Shown: piece after piece, positions 28,302 through 37,376 of the stretch
Numbering within the stretch: the first letter of the stretch is position 1
How the letters are laid out: every line of letters starts with the position of its first letter
Source of the DNA: an uncultured Coprococcus sp.
GTDB lineage: Bacteria > Bacillota_A > Clostridia > Lachnospirales > Lachnospiraceae
Direction: 5' to 3'
Length of the DNA stretch: 64,000 nt
NCBI GenBank assembly: GCA_900767685.1
Contig: CAAGAB010000348.1
Span: 5,496-69,495, forward strand
Position numbers and translations under genes: made by a program
The notes under the pieces: generated by a model
What the model saw: the letters and a program-made list of their open reading frames with translations, nothing else
Database searches by the model: none
What the model was told of the DNA's origin: nothing

Positions 28302-28330
28302 AAAATACTCCATATTCTTTCAAAAATCAA
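28302..28330 (-). promoter_or_regulatory. Candidate promoter of glnA
   Basis: The minus strand reads TTGATT, 17 bases, TATTTT. A transcript from here would begin near 28295 and meet the terminator hairpin after about 25 bases. The -10 box is a weak match, so this is a proposal. Confidence 0.4.
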
Positions 28331-28406
28331 CCCCTAATTTTAAAAAAATTATAAATAGGGTTTCAAATACTCCACCAATTCATAAACCTTTGTTCCTTAT
28401 GCCTAA

Positions 28407-29126
28407 TCAAATATAAACCACTCTGTCCTCATCCACACAGTAGCACGCCAGCTTTCCGCCCCTGTATCTCTCACCATTTCCACAGTCGATATCCATATAG
28501 TACGGTGTCACATAAGCGTTATATGAGTGATCTTCATTGAGCCTGTTCGTCGTCACATGTCCGCAGAACACATACCTGTCAAATGCCTTCTTGTCAGAAT
28601 AGGGAACGTCATGAATGTCACCGGATATCAACAATCTGTACTCATCCCTTTTCACTGCATTTTCTATTGACCGCGCTATGTTTATGGTTTTATCACTGTT
28701 TCGTATATACGAACCGCAGTGTATTCCTGAATGTGTGACTATACTTTCCCCATACTTTGGAGATATGATCTCTGTATAATGTGGCAGATGGACGAGAAAA
28801 TCATGCAGTTTCATCTGCTCATCTACGACCAGTTTCTGTATATCCCTCAGCGTACCGCCGCCGCCAAATATGATCCACTGCCGCTTTGACATATTTCCCT
28901 CTATGTACATCTGGGCAAAGAGCTCATGATTGCCTTTTATGAGCTGCATGGAACCATTCTTCAGATACGGTGTCATAAGTTTCAGGAGCGGGATTCCATC
29001 ACCGCCCCAGTCAAATATGTCACCCATTACTATCATGTGATCACAGTCTTGATCAAAATTTGTCTTATCCAGTATTTTTTTGAATGATGTGACATCGCCG
29101 TGGATGTCGGATATGAGATATAACAT
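28407..29126 (-). CDS. Metallophosphatase (calcineurin-like, Ser/Thr phosphatase type)
   Basis: Protein of 239 residues with the metallophosphoesterase motifs in order: S-D-I-H-G-D (residues about 6-11), M-G-D-I-F-D-W-G-G-D-G, K-G-N-H-E and T-H-S-G, then C-G-H-V-T-T. The motif set matches bacterial PPP-family phosphatases related to lambda phosphatase and to Ap4A hydrolases. It is cytosolic with no signal sequence. It lies near the kinase island but is separated from it by pncC and is probably not in the same transcript, so a role in reversing that kinase is only a possibility. Confidence 0.85.
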   Translation of the reverse strand: MLYLISDIHGDVTSFKKILDKTNFDQDCDHMIVMGDIFDWGGDGIPLLKLMTPYLKNGSMQLIKGNHELFAQMYIEGNMSKRQWIIFGGGGTLRDIQKLVVDEQMKLHDFLVHLPHYTEIISPKYGESIVTHSGIHCGSYIRNSDKTINIARSIENAVKRDEYRLLISGDIHDVPYSDKKAFDRYVFCGHVTTNRLNEDHSYNAYVTPYYMDIDCGNGERYRGGKLACYCVDEDRVVYI

Positions 29127-29193
29127 TTATTCATCCTTTGACAATTGTTCTATCACGCACTGGTGTTTTTTTCTGCCTTATCATAATCTTGAA

Positions 29194-29721
29194 TTATTCC
29201 AGCCACTTAACAAGTTCCTCATATATCTCCTCCCCAACCGCCAGTTTATACGCAAGCCTTGTAGGCTGGGGGGGAAGTTCCACATAATATGTCTGTATAT
29301 TTCCATCTATATCTATGGCAAAATACACCTGTCCCGGAACTGACGCATCAGGATTTGCCGGATCCACATTTCCCATCGTTCCAGTCACCCCGATTCCTAT
29401 ATTCGCATTATACGCCCTCCGGCACGCCTGTGCCATGGCACCTGCGGTTTCCTTTGAGTAGACTGTATATGTGTCTATGATCTCCGCCGGAACTCCCTGC
29501 ATGATCTTTGCCTCATTGCAGTAGGTGACGAATGCACCTTTTAACACGGCGGATGAACCTTCTGTGTCTGTGATAAGAGAGGCTATCTGCCCTGACGTGG
29601 CAGACTCCATTGTGGTTATGGTAAGACCTTTGGAAATAAGTAACCTGGTAAGTTTTCTATAGTTATCTCTTATATTGTTTTCGCTGTACTGTTTGTACTC
29701 ATTCGCTTTATTATCAATCAT
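29194..29721 (-). CDS. pncC: CinA C-terminal-type nicotinamide-nucleotide amidase
   Basis: Protein of 175 residues matching the stand-alone CinA C-terminal domain (PncC), which deamidates nicotinamide mononucleotide in pyridine nucleotide salvage. Markers are T-T-M-E-S-A-T-S-G-Q-I-A-S, G-A-F-V-T-Y-C-N-E-A-K, Y-S-K-E-T-A-G-A-M-A and G-I-G-V-T-G-T-M-G. The usual E-S-C-T-G-G is E-S-A-T-S-G here, so the catalytic loop is slightly divergent. It closes the housekeeping side; accessory genes begin 55 bases upstream. Confidence 0.88.
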   Translation of the reverse strand: MIDNKANEYKQYSENNIRDNYRKLTRLLISKGLTITTMESATSGQIASLITDTEGSSAVLKGAFVTYCNEAKIMQGVPAEIIDTYTVYSKETAGAMAQACRRAYNANIGIGVTGTMGNVDPANPDASVPGQVYFAIDIDGNIQTYYVELPPQPTRLAYKLAVGEEIYEELVKWLE

Positions 29722-29775
29722 AGATTAACACCACCTTATTACATGACCACTATAATATCTCAAAAAACCATTGTC

Positions 29776-30664
29776 CTAATATCCAGTCTCCATCATAATA
29801 TCAATAATTCTTAATATTCCAGAAAGATCATTTCTAAATTTCTGCCAACACTGCCCAATATCATTCTGATTCTTTACCATATCTCCTAATTCAAATAAAT
29901 CTTTGTCATTATCCAGTGAGATAACTATCAAGTTTCCCGCAAACTCAATATTTATATGGCTCTCAAGACTCATAATACAATCCATAAACCTTGGTGTTAA
30001 TATAGACAATGCAGTCTGATCATCTGAAGCAGATACATCAAATCTGTTATAAAATGCAGAAGTCTCCACATTGTTTCTCTGAGTGTGTTTTTTCTCTAAT
30101 CTGTACAAATCCGTTTACTTTTGTTCTGGCATTCATGGTCAAAAGTGAACCTTTAAACATAACGACTGAATCTGTGCAGGAATTCGAACCCGGATCTATC
30201 TCTCGGGATTCCGATATCAGTTCAAGATCACTGCATGTAAATTCTTCTCCTCTATAAATTCCATGGATATAATCTGATCCATGGATCACATTGAAACCGG
30301 GAAGTATTCTGCAGTTTCTTACAAAGTTTTCATTCGCATAACCATTTGGCTTATATTCCAATACCTGTATACGCTCCGAAAGGACGCCTCGTATAATACG
30401 ATCTCCTACCACTTCCTTAAGCTCTTTGTTTTTATTTTCTGCAATCTTGCCAATAAAATATCCGCCCGGCAGACAGGCAACACTCAAAATCGCAAGATAA
30501 ATATCATCACTAATATGCAATATAATAGCACTTAATGGAATGACTAACATGCCAAAATATACAATGATCGACAGCGTTTTTAGTAACTTAACTGTTTTTT
30601 GTCTTTTTTGTATATATAATTTTAAATCATTTTCACTGTTGTTTATTTGCGTTGCCTGATTCAT
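29776..30664 (-). pseudogene. DUF3137-like membrane protein split by a frameshift
   Basis: Two overlapping frames together make one DUF3137-like protein. The first frame (ATG at 30664 after GGAGG, to 30047) gives two transmembrane helices (about 25-65) and the first half of the soluble domain, ending with a non-homologous tail. The second frame (usable from about 30108, to 29776) carries the family's C-terminal half, F-Y-N-R-F-D-V-S-A-x-D, L-T-P-R-F-M-D and S-L-D-N-D-K-D-L-F-E. The join lies at a run of six A (minus strand) near 30089-30094. One extra base there explains the break. It may be a true pseudogene, a sequencing error, or read through by slippage. It is the last gene of the island. 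Confidence 0.75.
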
Positions 30665-30679
30665 TTTCTTCCTCCATCT

Positions 30680-30701
30680 TATTGAACACCAGCCATGCAA
30701 A
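30680..30701. repeat. Shared 22-base leader, copy 1
   Basis: TTTGCATGGCTGGTGTTCAATA on the minus strand ends 15 bases before the start of the DUF3137-like gene. It matches the leader at 33769-33790 at 21 of 22 positions, and its last 12 bases recur at 61222-61233 before a DUF6273 gene. Confidence 0.7.
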
Positions 30702-30758
30702 TGGCCAGAACTACAGATCTTACTTCAGTATATCCCAGTTATATATATTTGCAAATAT

Positions 30759-30975
30759 CTACTCCGCCAATATGAGGACTTTCTTTCCCTCAAATGCAAA
30801 TCCGTAATGTACAATATTATATTTGTCAATCCCCTCTGTTATTTATAAGTTTGTTCGAACTTGTTGTCCTTAGATTCCCACCATTCCTTTATAAAATAAG
30901 TTTTGTCTGTATAAAAACAGTTCTGCTCTCTGCACTGTCAAATGCCTGATTACCAACGCTTACTATACTTGCCAT
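30759..30975 (-). pseudogene. Relic of an AAA-ATPase-like/DUF1703 protein
   Basis: A degraded gene starts at ATG 30975 (M-A-S-I-V-S-V-G-N-Q-A-F). After one frameshift in a T run it continues F-Y-T-D-K-T-Y-F-I-K-E-W-W-E, which is the signature N-terminus of the family often called predicted AAA-ATPase with DUF1703 nuclease domain. After a stop and a second frameshift comes H-Y-G-F-A-F-E-G-K-K-V-L-I, the typical C-terminal end of the same family. Some 400-500 residues between them are gone, including the P-loop. It is non-functional. The family spreads widely among anaerobes. Confidence 0.75.
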
Positions 30976-31184
30976 AAATATCCTCCACATCTGCTCACCG
31001 CACTGTCATCTATCAAAATATTTTTATAAGTAAATAGTAAAGAGCAGTAAATTACAATTAATCTACTGCTCTTAGAATACACAATTATTTTATTTGCCAC
31101 AATACCAATAATAGCCTGTACGGCTTCATTCGTCAGCTCATTTTGACGGAACCTGCGTTTCTACCTGGAAACTGCTAATTAACC
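30976..31184. other. Intergenic stretch with one hairpin
   Basis: Between the relic and the SEDS-like gene. AAGAGCAGTA at 31040 pairs with TACTGCTCTT at 31064. There is no immediate T run on either strand, so it is a weak transcript-end candidate for the large operon. A short open stretch without a start codon is present on the minus strand; I see no supported gene. Confidence 0.5.
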
Positions 31185-32321
31185 CTATCTGTCTCTCCTG
31201 AAATTCACTACATTTCCACGGTCTATTTTTCTGTCTTCACCTCTGTCAAAAAACATCCTCAGGCACAATATCATGCACGGTATTGCAGTTTCATATGTGA
31301 ATATGTAGGTCTCAGCCTGCGCAAGAATCCCCAACTCAGCCAATATAGTATAAATAAGAAGCACAGCCGGAATCACATACATTCCAGCCACAAACGCACC
31401 TCGCTTTGGCGACTGCTTTATAAGCTTTACGACAGATACAACTACAGCTGCTGTAAATACGGCAAACAATACAAACCATATGACACAGCCTGCTGTTCCA
31501 AACTGTTCTTTTATTATGGTCAGACTATATCTGTGTTCAAAGAATTCTTCAGGTACATATCCTATGCTGTGCTTTTTATCCAGAAGTTTATTTCCAGATA
31601 TCCTGCTGCCTGTGAACATTTCATCATAACATGCCAATACCATCACAGTGCTGCAAACGAGCGCCACCAGACTGGTCGAAGTTTTTAGCTCTTTTGCAGA
31701 CTTCATATAGACAATGTACATACAAAACTCTGCGCATATTATGCTGATAATCAGATCATGTTCTCCCGTGACTGCATATACGCTTGTTACACATGCAAGC
31801 GAAACCAGTTCCCAGTAAAGCAGTTTCCCCCACTTTGTCCGGATTATATCCATGCCCATAAATATCACGGAAAATGCAAATACAATCACGATCAAGTCAT
31901 ACACAAGAGCGCTTCTATATCCAAATGGACCATAGAACCCACTTCCATTTGCATATTCCGGTTGTGTATGAATATGAAAAGCCACACTAAGCCCGCATAA
32001 CACAGCATATATGATCACCGTGAACACTGCCTGGGCCTCCTGCGCCGCACGCTTACCTATAGTCATTATCGAACCCAAATAATTCATGGCATCATCTGTC
32101 TTCTGCCATATCCGCTCAAGCGGCAATAAGAATAATATGATTCCAACAAGAACGCTGGTCAGTATTCGAACTATCAGATTAGTCACTGACATTCCACCAA
32201 AATAACCACTGTAGAAGCTTTTTTCTGAAACATATATCATCCCCCACATTGCCGCAAAACAGATTGCCGCTATTATGAAGGAGATTATTGCTGTCTGAGT
32301 TGATTTTTTGTTTTCGTTCAT
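31185..32321 (-). CDS. Polytopic membrane protein, divergent SEDS (FtsW/RodA/SpoVE)-like
   Basis: Protein of 378 residues with about ten hydrophobic segments. A loop near residues 225-275 reads G-Y-V-P-E-E-F-F-E-H-R-Y-S-L-T-I-I-K-E-Q-F-G and is followed by a long hydrophobic helix. This resembles the FtsW/RodA loop (G-Y-L-P-E-A-H-T-D-F-I-F-A-x-I-x-E-E-L-G). The later F-T-Y-E-T-A-I-P segment stands where the family has P-F-I-S-Y-G-G. SEDS proteins polymerise peptidoglycan strands; whether this divergent one is active is unknown. It ends the main island operon, 24 bases after the YARHG gene. Confidence 0.5.
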   Translation of the reverse strand: MNENKKSTQTAIISFIIAAICFAAMWGMIYVSEKSFYSGYFGGMSVTNLIVRILTSVLVGIILFLLPLERIWQKTDDAMNYLGSIMTIGKRAAQEAQAVFTVIIYAVLCGLSVAFHIHTQPEYANGSGFYGPFGYRSALVYDLIVIVFAFSVIFMGMDIIRTKWGKLLYWELVSLACVTSVYAVTGEHDLIISIICAEFCMYIVYMKSAKELKTSTSLVALVCSTVMVLACYDEMFTGSRISGNKLLDKKHSIGYVPEEFFEHRYSLTIIKEQFGTAGCVIWFVLFAVFTAAVVVSVVKLIKQSPKRGAFVAGMYVIPAVLLIYTILAELGILAQAETYIFTYETAIPCMILCLRMFFDRGEDRKIDRGNVVNFRRDR

Positions 32322-32345
32322 TTTGAGGTACCTCGCTAAGTCTAT

Positions 32346-33752
32346 TTAATTCTCATATGATTTTATAAATGCTATATTTGCCTTTTCAACGTCGGAAAGC
32401 ATGCTCTCACTAAAGTCGGATGGGCTTATTGTCGGGTAATACCATGACTTGCTCTCAAAATATGTACGTATCTCCTCATCATTAAATATTCGTCCATGAC
32501 GAGCATATATCTCATTTCTTGCCAGCATCAGTGTATGGTCACTCATTCCTCTTATATCATCATATGACAGATATCTCGAACTACTGTCTGGAATGATGTA
32601 ATCACCACTATCGGCTGTATAACCGTCATGCTCTGAGTAACCATCCAGATAATCCTCATAAGATTTTATGGTTGAAATGTTTGACTTCTCAACGCTGCTT
32701 AAAACCGAATCATCAAATTGATCAGCTGAAACCAGCCCTATATACCATGCCTGACTCTCAAAGTATTCTCTTATATCGTCATCTTTGAACTTTCGTCCAT
32801 GGCGGGCATATATCTCATTTCTTGCCAGAGTAAGATCATCTCTGGATATCCCCTGCAGATCACTGTCTGAAAGCATACGGCTGTCGCTATATGGAATTAT
32901 GTAATGTATATCTACATTATCTGAATCATAATTGAATAAATCTACTTTTTCGCCTTTACAGCCTGTCCCACGCCCCGATTCTGTATTTATACTCATACTG
33001 CCTAATTCACCAGTATGTCCGTCAATAGTTACCGATATATCTATTGTAGCTTTTCTATTTTTATCTTTTTTTACTTTTGCCGTCACATTGTCAAAATCAT
33101 AGACAAACGAACAATACTCTATCGCTGCACTCTTTAACTCTTCAGCTGTATATTCTGTTTCTGTTTTTTCGGTTTCAGTGGTTTCTTCTGTTGTTTTCAC
33201 TTCATCCTTTTCCGTCACAGTCAAATCCTCTGAATTATCCTCCTCTGATTTCGACTTGTCATCGTCCTTATTCTGGTTTTCAGTCTTACTCACCTGCGTC
33301 TCACTTAAGTTTTTACTTTTATTATCAGATCTGCCTGCAATCAGGATGATACAGACAGCCGCAATGATTGCAACAGCCACTATACATGCTGCCATAATAA
33401 TCGAATTTTTATTTCCTCTGCCGTCCGGCTTTCCCCCACCAAAGCCTGTAGTCTGATTCATCTGATCCAAGCTATTTTTCTGGTTCTGTGCCGTCTGATC
33501 CTGATTCCAAATATTCTGCTGATTCTGACCTTGATTCCAAGTATTCTGCTGTGGCTGATTCCACGTACTTTGCTCATTCTGCCAAGACTGAGACTGGGTA
33601 TTTTGTCCAACGTTCATGAATCCAGGATCAGATCCGTTTACGTTTGGTTCCTCAATCATTCTCTGCTCTGTGGCTGTTCCACATACCACACAGAATCTGG
33701 AATCCGTCAACTGTTCCGTGCCACATTTCGGGCAATATGTAATCATCCTCAT
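32346..33752 (-). CDS. Zinc-ribbon membrane protein with two YARHG domains
   Basis: Protein of 468 residues. It has an N-terminal zinc ribbon (C-P-K-C-G then C-V-V-C-G, residues 6-26), then a Gln/Asn/Trp-rich low-complexity linker (about 55-105). One transmembrane helix (about 118-140) and an acidic Ser/Thr/Glu/Lys stalk follow. The extracellular part ends in two YARHG domains (A-R-N-E-I-Y-A-R-H-G-R, near 310 and 415), each closed by a Y-F-E-S-x-x-W-Y motif. YARHG domains occur on surface proteins of Firmicutes and are thought to act at the cell wall. The zinc ribbon faces the cytoplasm, so the protein could link the machine to the envelope. Confidence 0.85.
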   Translation of the reverse strand: MRMITYCPKCGTEQLTDSRFCVVCGTATEQRMIEEPNVNGSDPGFMNVGQNTQSQSWQNEQSTWNQPQQNTWNQGQNQQNIWNQDQTAQNQKNSLDQMNQTTGFGGGKPDGRGNKNSIIMAACIVAVAIIAAVCIILIAGRSDNKSKNLSETQVSKTENQNKDDDKSKSEEDNSEDLTVTEKDEVKTTEETTETEKTETEYTAEELKSAAIEYCSFVYDFDNVTAKVKKDKNRKATIDISVTIDGHTGELGSMSINTESGRGTGCKGEKVDLFNYDSDNVDIHYIIPYSDSRMLSDSDLQGISRDDLTLARNEIYARHGRKFKDDDIREYFESQAWYIGLVSADQFDDSVLSSVEKSNISTIKSYEDYLDGYSEHDGYTADSGDYIIPDSSSRYLSYDDIRGMSDHTLMLARNEIYARHGRIFNDEEIRTYFESKSWYYPTISPSDFSESMLSDVEKANIAFIKSYEN

Positions 33753-33768
33753 TTATATTCTTCCTCTC

Positions 33769-33790
33769 TATTGAACACCAGCAATGCAAA
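33769..33790. repeat. Shared 22-base leader, copy 2
   Basis: TTTGCATTGCTGGTGTTCAATA on the minus strand lies 16 bases before the YARHG gene start, with one mismatch to the copy at 30680-30701. It sits in a 126-base gap after the AAA+ gene, the longest gap inside the operon, so it may mark an internal promoter or processing point. Confidence 0.7.
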
Positions 33791-33878
33791 GTCTCCTTCG
33801 GTGATGGCTGACACTGCATATCAATTTTGCAAAGAAAATCTAATGCATTCTCTGTTTATCTTGTCTATAACAATTGTT

Positions 33879-35699
33879 TTACATCGGTGCAACTCTGTAC
33901 TTAGGCAGTTCACCTAAAGCAGATGGCGGTGCATCAAACATCAATTGAATATTCTTGTTTGCCCGCTCTTTTGTAAGGACTCTGGCTAATGGATTGACGA
34001 GATACGTTTCAACAACATTACCTATACCTCGGCCGCCATTGTCCAGATTTCCAAGTGCAACTGAAAGAAGATAATTTGAATAATTAGCACTTATATATAG
34101 CTGAATATTCTTCTCCTGTCGCAGTTTGTTGATAAATGATGTTATCTTGGCACTCAGGATATCCATGGCTGTCTTTTCGTTGATATAATTAAACACAACA
34201 AAATTATCACCTATTCTGTTTAAAATTTCAGGTCTGTTGATCTGAAACTTGAAATAGTCCTGTATTGAGGCAAGCACACGTTCACGCATCTCATCATAAG
34301 GCATATCCTTATTTACATTCTCGACCAGTTCTCCATACTTATTCTTACTATTAATACCAAGATTGCTTGTAAATATTATCAACGTTTCTGAAAAATACAC
34401 AGTTTCACCAGCCGAATCAGTTAGCCTTCCATCCTCAAGGATCTGCAAAAACTTATCCAGAATTGAAGGATGTGCCTTCTCTATCTCATCAAAAAGGACA
34501 ACACTAAACGGTTTCTCTTTTATTGCATTTGTGAGCTGTCCCCCCGCACTGTAACCTACATATCCCGGAGGTGCTCCGAGAAGTTTCTGATCCGAATGGG
34601 ATTGTCCGTACTCACTCATGTCAAATCTGATCATAAAGGCTTCATCACCAAATACATATTCTGCAATTGATTTTGCAAGTTCGGTCTTACCTGTTCCAGT
34701 AGGACCCGCAAAGAAAAGAACGCCCTTTGGTTTTCCATGATTTCCCTGCAGAGATGATAAACCAAGGGAAGCTCTGCTGATGATATCTGCAACCTTTGCA
34801 ACAGCCTGTTCCTGCCCCTTCACACGTTTTTTCAAAACAGCTTCAATGTTCTGTATTTTGTTAATATCAATTTTATCCCAGTAACTTTCCGTCTGACCAT
34901 ATCTATACAAATATACAGCTTCACGTACATTTTTTATATCAATATTCTGCTGCCTGCACAATGTTATTACACCATCGAGTTCTACTAGAGACATTCCATC
35001 TGTGAGCAATGCAAACTGTTCTGTATACTCGTCCCTCTCAGAATCCGTCAGTTCTTCCGTCCCTGGAACTACATTCAGCTTGGATGATATTATATACTTT
35101 CTTATATCCTTCCCAGGCTTTGATATCGTAAGTGTCTTAACATGAGGATTATTGAGATAAAACCATGCTGGTATATCGTTGATCTTATCCGTAAACATAA
35201 ATATAAGATTAGTAAGTGGTTTACCTGTTGTCCCACTCATTCCAAGTGTCGGATTCATCGATGTAAGCATAAGGCTCGAATAATAAGAAGCCTCATCATC
35301 ACTCAGGCTGTCAGGGACAAGTGCAAGGGTATTCGCCATTGTTATAACCACCGCCACTGCCTGTCCTGTTGTATTAAGTGCTGTCCTTGCAGCCCCCAAT
35401 GCAACGCCAACTTCCAGTTTCTTGTCTGTATTGACTCCCGCAAGTCCATTAAACGTCTTAAGCATTTTATCATCAAATGTATTATAAAATCCGTCCACAG
35501 TATTATAAAATGCTATTACATCATACCCTTCCTCTTTAAGATACATATACATAAACATTTCAAGGCTTACCGGCTGACAGTAATCATCCTCCTCGTAAAC
35601 CCATGTCTGCTTGTCATGTATATTACCCTCTACTATAAATGTTGTATAAACATCCCTGTAAACTGTCAGATCTCTCTGCCATTTCTCCATCAATTTCAT
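33879..35699 (-). CDS. AAA+ ATPase, ClpB/ClpA D2-like
   Basis: Protein of 606 residues. The C-terminal half is a ClpB-type second AAA+ module: Walker A G-P-T-G-T-G-K-T (about 332-339), D-M-S-E-Y, pore loop G-A-P-P-G-Y-V-G-Y, Walker B V-V-L-F-D-E-I-E-K-A, sensor I-F-T-S-N-L-G, and N-R-I-G-D-N-F-V-V-F. The N-terminal half (about 1-290) looks like a degenerate AAA domain without a P-loop. There is no Clp N-domain, middle coiled coil or ClpP-binding loop visible. By analogy with ClpV in type VI secretion it could disassemble or remodel a component of this machine. It overlaps nothing and starts 11 bases after the FHA gene. Confidence 0.88.
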   Translation of the reverse strand: MKLMEKWQRDLTVYRDVYTTFIVEGNIHDKQTWVYEEDDYCQPVSLEMFMYMYLKEEGYDVIAFYNTVDGFYNTFDDKMLKTFNGLAGVNTDKKLEVGVALGAARTALNTTGQAVAVVITMANTLALVPDSLSDDEASYYSSLMLTSMNPTLGMSGTTGKPLTNLIFMFTDKINDIPAWFYLNNPHVKTLTISKPGKDIRKYIISSKLNVVPGTEELTDSERDEYTEQFALLTDGMSLVELDGVITLCRQQNIDIKNVREAVYLYRYGQTESYWDKIDINKIQNIEAVLKKRVKGQEQAVAKVADIISRASLGLSSLQGNHGKPKGVLFFAGPTGTGKTELAKSIAEYVFGDEAFMIRFDMSEYGQSHSDQKLLGAPPGYVGYSAGGQLTNAIKEKPFSVVLFDEIEKAHPSILDKFLQILEDGRLTDSAGETVYFSETLIIFTSNLGINSKNKYGELVENVNKDMPYDEMRERVLASIQDYFKFQINRPEILNRIGDNFVVFNYINEKTAMDILSAKITSFINKLRQEKNIQLYISANYSNYLLSVALGNLDNGGRGIGNVVETYLVNPLARVLTKERANKNIQLMFDAPPSALGELPKYRVAPM

Positions 35700-35710
35700 A
35701 ATCTTGTATG

Positions 35711-36310
35711 TTATCTCCCTGCCAAAATAAGCTCCTCATTGTACAACGTGACATGATCTCCCGGCTTTATAAGAACCTTACTTCCCTTTATCAGTTCTTC
35801 ACCGTTTACTTTTGTCCCAAATGAACTGATGTCCTCCACAAAGACACCGAGTCTTTTGTTTATCATAACCTTTAAATGCTGTTTGCTGACAGCATTATTA
35901 TATGCCAGCTGTTCAGCTCCCAGTCCTGTTCTTCCTACAACACCGCCTTCCTCTGGTATTGGTATCTGGTATCGTCCATCTGCAGATACAAAATAGTAAC
36001 TCTTTGCCGTTCCACGGACTACATTCGTTGCAGGCTGGGAAATAGACCCATTACTATTATTCGCAGCTCCACTATTCTGGTTATATGGCATCTGAGAAAA
36101 CACCGGCTGAGTCATCGGACCTGTCGGAATTTCCGGAGATCTCTGCGTCTCATCTGCAATAACCTGCGTACTCTGTGGCATCGGTGGCTCTCCCCTGTAT
36201 GTTATATAATTCTGTGTCATCCTTCCACAATATGGGCACGGATCAGGACACATATATGGTTTATCAAATTTCAACACATTCTGGCACTCACATATTTTGT
36301 AATAATTCAT
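35711..36310 (-). CDS. Zinc-ribbon FHA-domain protein
   Basis: Protein of 199 residues. Its N-terminus holds Cys pairs (C-E-C then C-P-D-P-C-P-Y-C) that can form a zinc ribbon. A Pro/Gln/Asn-rich linker follows (about 45-105). The C-terminal FHA domain (about 107-199) has G-R-T-G, S-K-Q-H and D-x-S-S-F-G-T-K-V-N-G, the phosphothreonine-binding signature. FHA domains read threonines phosphorylated by Ser/Thr kinases such as the one encoded 1 kb upstream, whose own N-terminus carries a threonine repeat. It is likely the phospho-dependent scaffold of the system. Confidence 0.9.
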   Translation of the reverse strand: MNYYKICECQNVLKFDKPYMCPDPCPYCGRMTQNYITYRGEPPMPQSTQVIADETQRSPEIPTGPMTQPVFSQMPYNQNSGAANNSNGSISQPATNVVRGTAKSYYFVSADGRYQIPIPEEGGVVGRTGLGAEQLAYNNAVSKQHLKVMINKRLGVFVEDISSFGTKVNGEELIKGSKVLIKPGDHVTLYNEELILAGR

Positions 36311-36316
36311 CGCTTA

Positions 36317-37366
36317 TCATTCTCCTCTCATGTATTGAACCTTTTCTGCTGAGCGGCGTCTCATCTTCTCCTTCTTTTTATCCGTTTTCATTATCTCGTT
36401 TTCCTTGACTACTTCCTCATACGTTGGCACACTCTGCTGAACAAGATTAAGTATTATTCCACGTTCCCGTGCCTTTTCCACAAGCTGTGCCTGAAGAGCA
36501 CATGTCTTATGTATATCTCTTTCCACAGCACTTCTCGTATACCCATTCTTCGCAACTGTCTCCAACATGATTCCCTGACCATCAGCAGACACAAACACAT
36601 CACATGCACTGGATTCATTGGAATATAAATCTCCCTCCATGCCATCAAGGATACTTGAGTTGTCCAAAGACAATCCCATCTCCTCCATAATTTCTGTTAT
36701 ACTATCCTGTATATAATTCTTTTCTTTTCGTTTGTATGCAACGCCTTCCAGTCTTGCGATCTCATTTGGCAGCATATTATCAGATATATTCTGCGCAGGG
36801 ATTTCAAGCCACTCACAGAGTGCTTTATATCTCGCCTGTGTTGCAGCCACAACACTATCACCAATTTCTGTGGCTCGTGCGGCAAGATATATCTCTATCC
36901 TGTCCTTTATGGCAAACATTTTCTGTTCTATGTCATACTCATCGTCTCTCAAATACTCATTTATAGCACTGATAAGGCGTTTTCTGTCCGCAACATCAGC
37001 AGATGTTCTCACCTTTCGCTCTGATATTCTCGCGATGATCTCTTTAAACTGCTGTTCAAATTTGTGTTCCCCACGATCTTCAAGAATCGATGAAAAGTCA
37101 AGCTCCTCCAGCACATTTCCACCAGAAAAATAAGAAACTTCCACAGATTTTAAAGAATCTGCACCCGATGCACTATTTTCAATATATTCATGCTGTTCCT
37201 GCAAATGGTCAGCAGCATAACTTGCAGCTATCTGATTTTGTACACTCGCATAGATCTGTGAATCCTTACTCTCAAGTTTTCTGAGCTCATCCTCCAGCTC
37301 TTTTTTTAATTCAGCCTGTCTGGCTCTCTCAAGTTCAGCCGCCACATCATAATATTCACTGCTCAT
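36317..37366 (-). CDS. Hypothetical coiled-coil protein
   Basis: Protein of 349 residues, strongly charged. A helical coiled-coil start (residues 1-60: A-E-L-E-R-A-R-Q-A-E-L-K-K-E-L) is followed by a mixed domain (about 95-310) and a basic C-terminal tail (K-K-K-E-K-M-R-R-R-S). There is no membrane segment or known motif. It sits between the kinase (10 bases upstream) and the FHA gene (6 bases downstream), so it is very likely part of the same complex. I do not recognise the family. Confidence 0.8.
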   Translation of the reverse strand: MSSEYYDVAAELERARQAELKKELEDELRKLESKDSQIYASVQNQIAASYAADHLQEQHEYIENSASGADSLKSVEVSYFSGGNVLEELDFSSILEDRGEHKFEQQFKEIIARISERKVRTSADVADRKRLISAINEYLRDDEYDIEQKMFAIKDRIEIYLAARATEIGDSVVAATQARYKALCEWLEIPAQNISDNMLPNEIARLEGVAYKRKEKNYIQDSITEIMEEMGLSLDNSSILDGMEGDLYSNESSACDVFVSADGQGIMLETVAKNGYTRSAVERDIHKTCALQAQLVEKARERGIILNLVQQSVPTYEEVVKENEIMKTDKKKEKMRRRSAEKVQYMRGE

Positions 37367-37376
37367 ATACTCACCT

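Noticed and set aside
28407..29126. Dedicated phosphatase partner of the island kinase
   Set aside because: It is separated from the island by pncC, lies behind a different gene boundary and belongs to a common stand-alone family; no PP2C-type gene was seen.
30085..30098. Programmed -1 frameshift at A-AAA-AAC in the DUF3137-like gene
   Set aside because: The heptamer is in the wrong phase and a -1 shift does not lead to the second frame; a net +1 change is needed.
29776..30108. Stand-alone 110-residue gene
   Set aside because: It is the C-terminal half of the DUF3137-like protein in a shifted frame and has no ribosome-binding site of its own.
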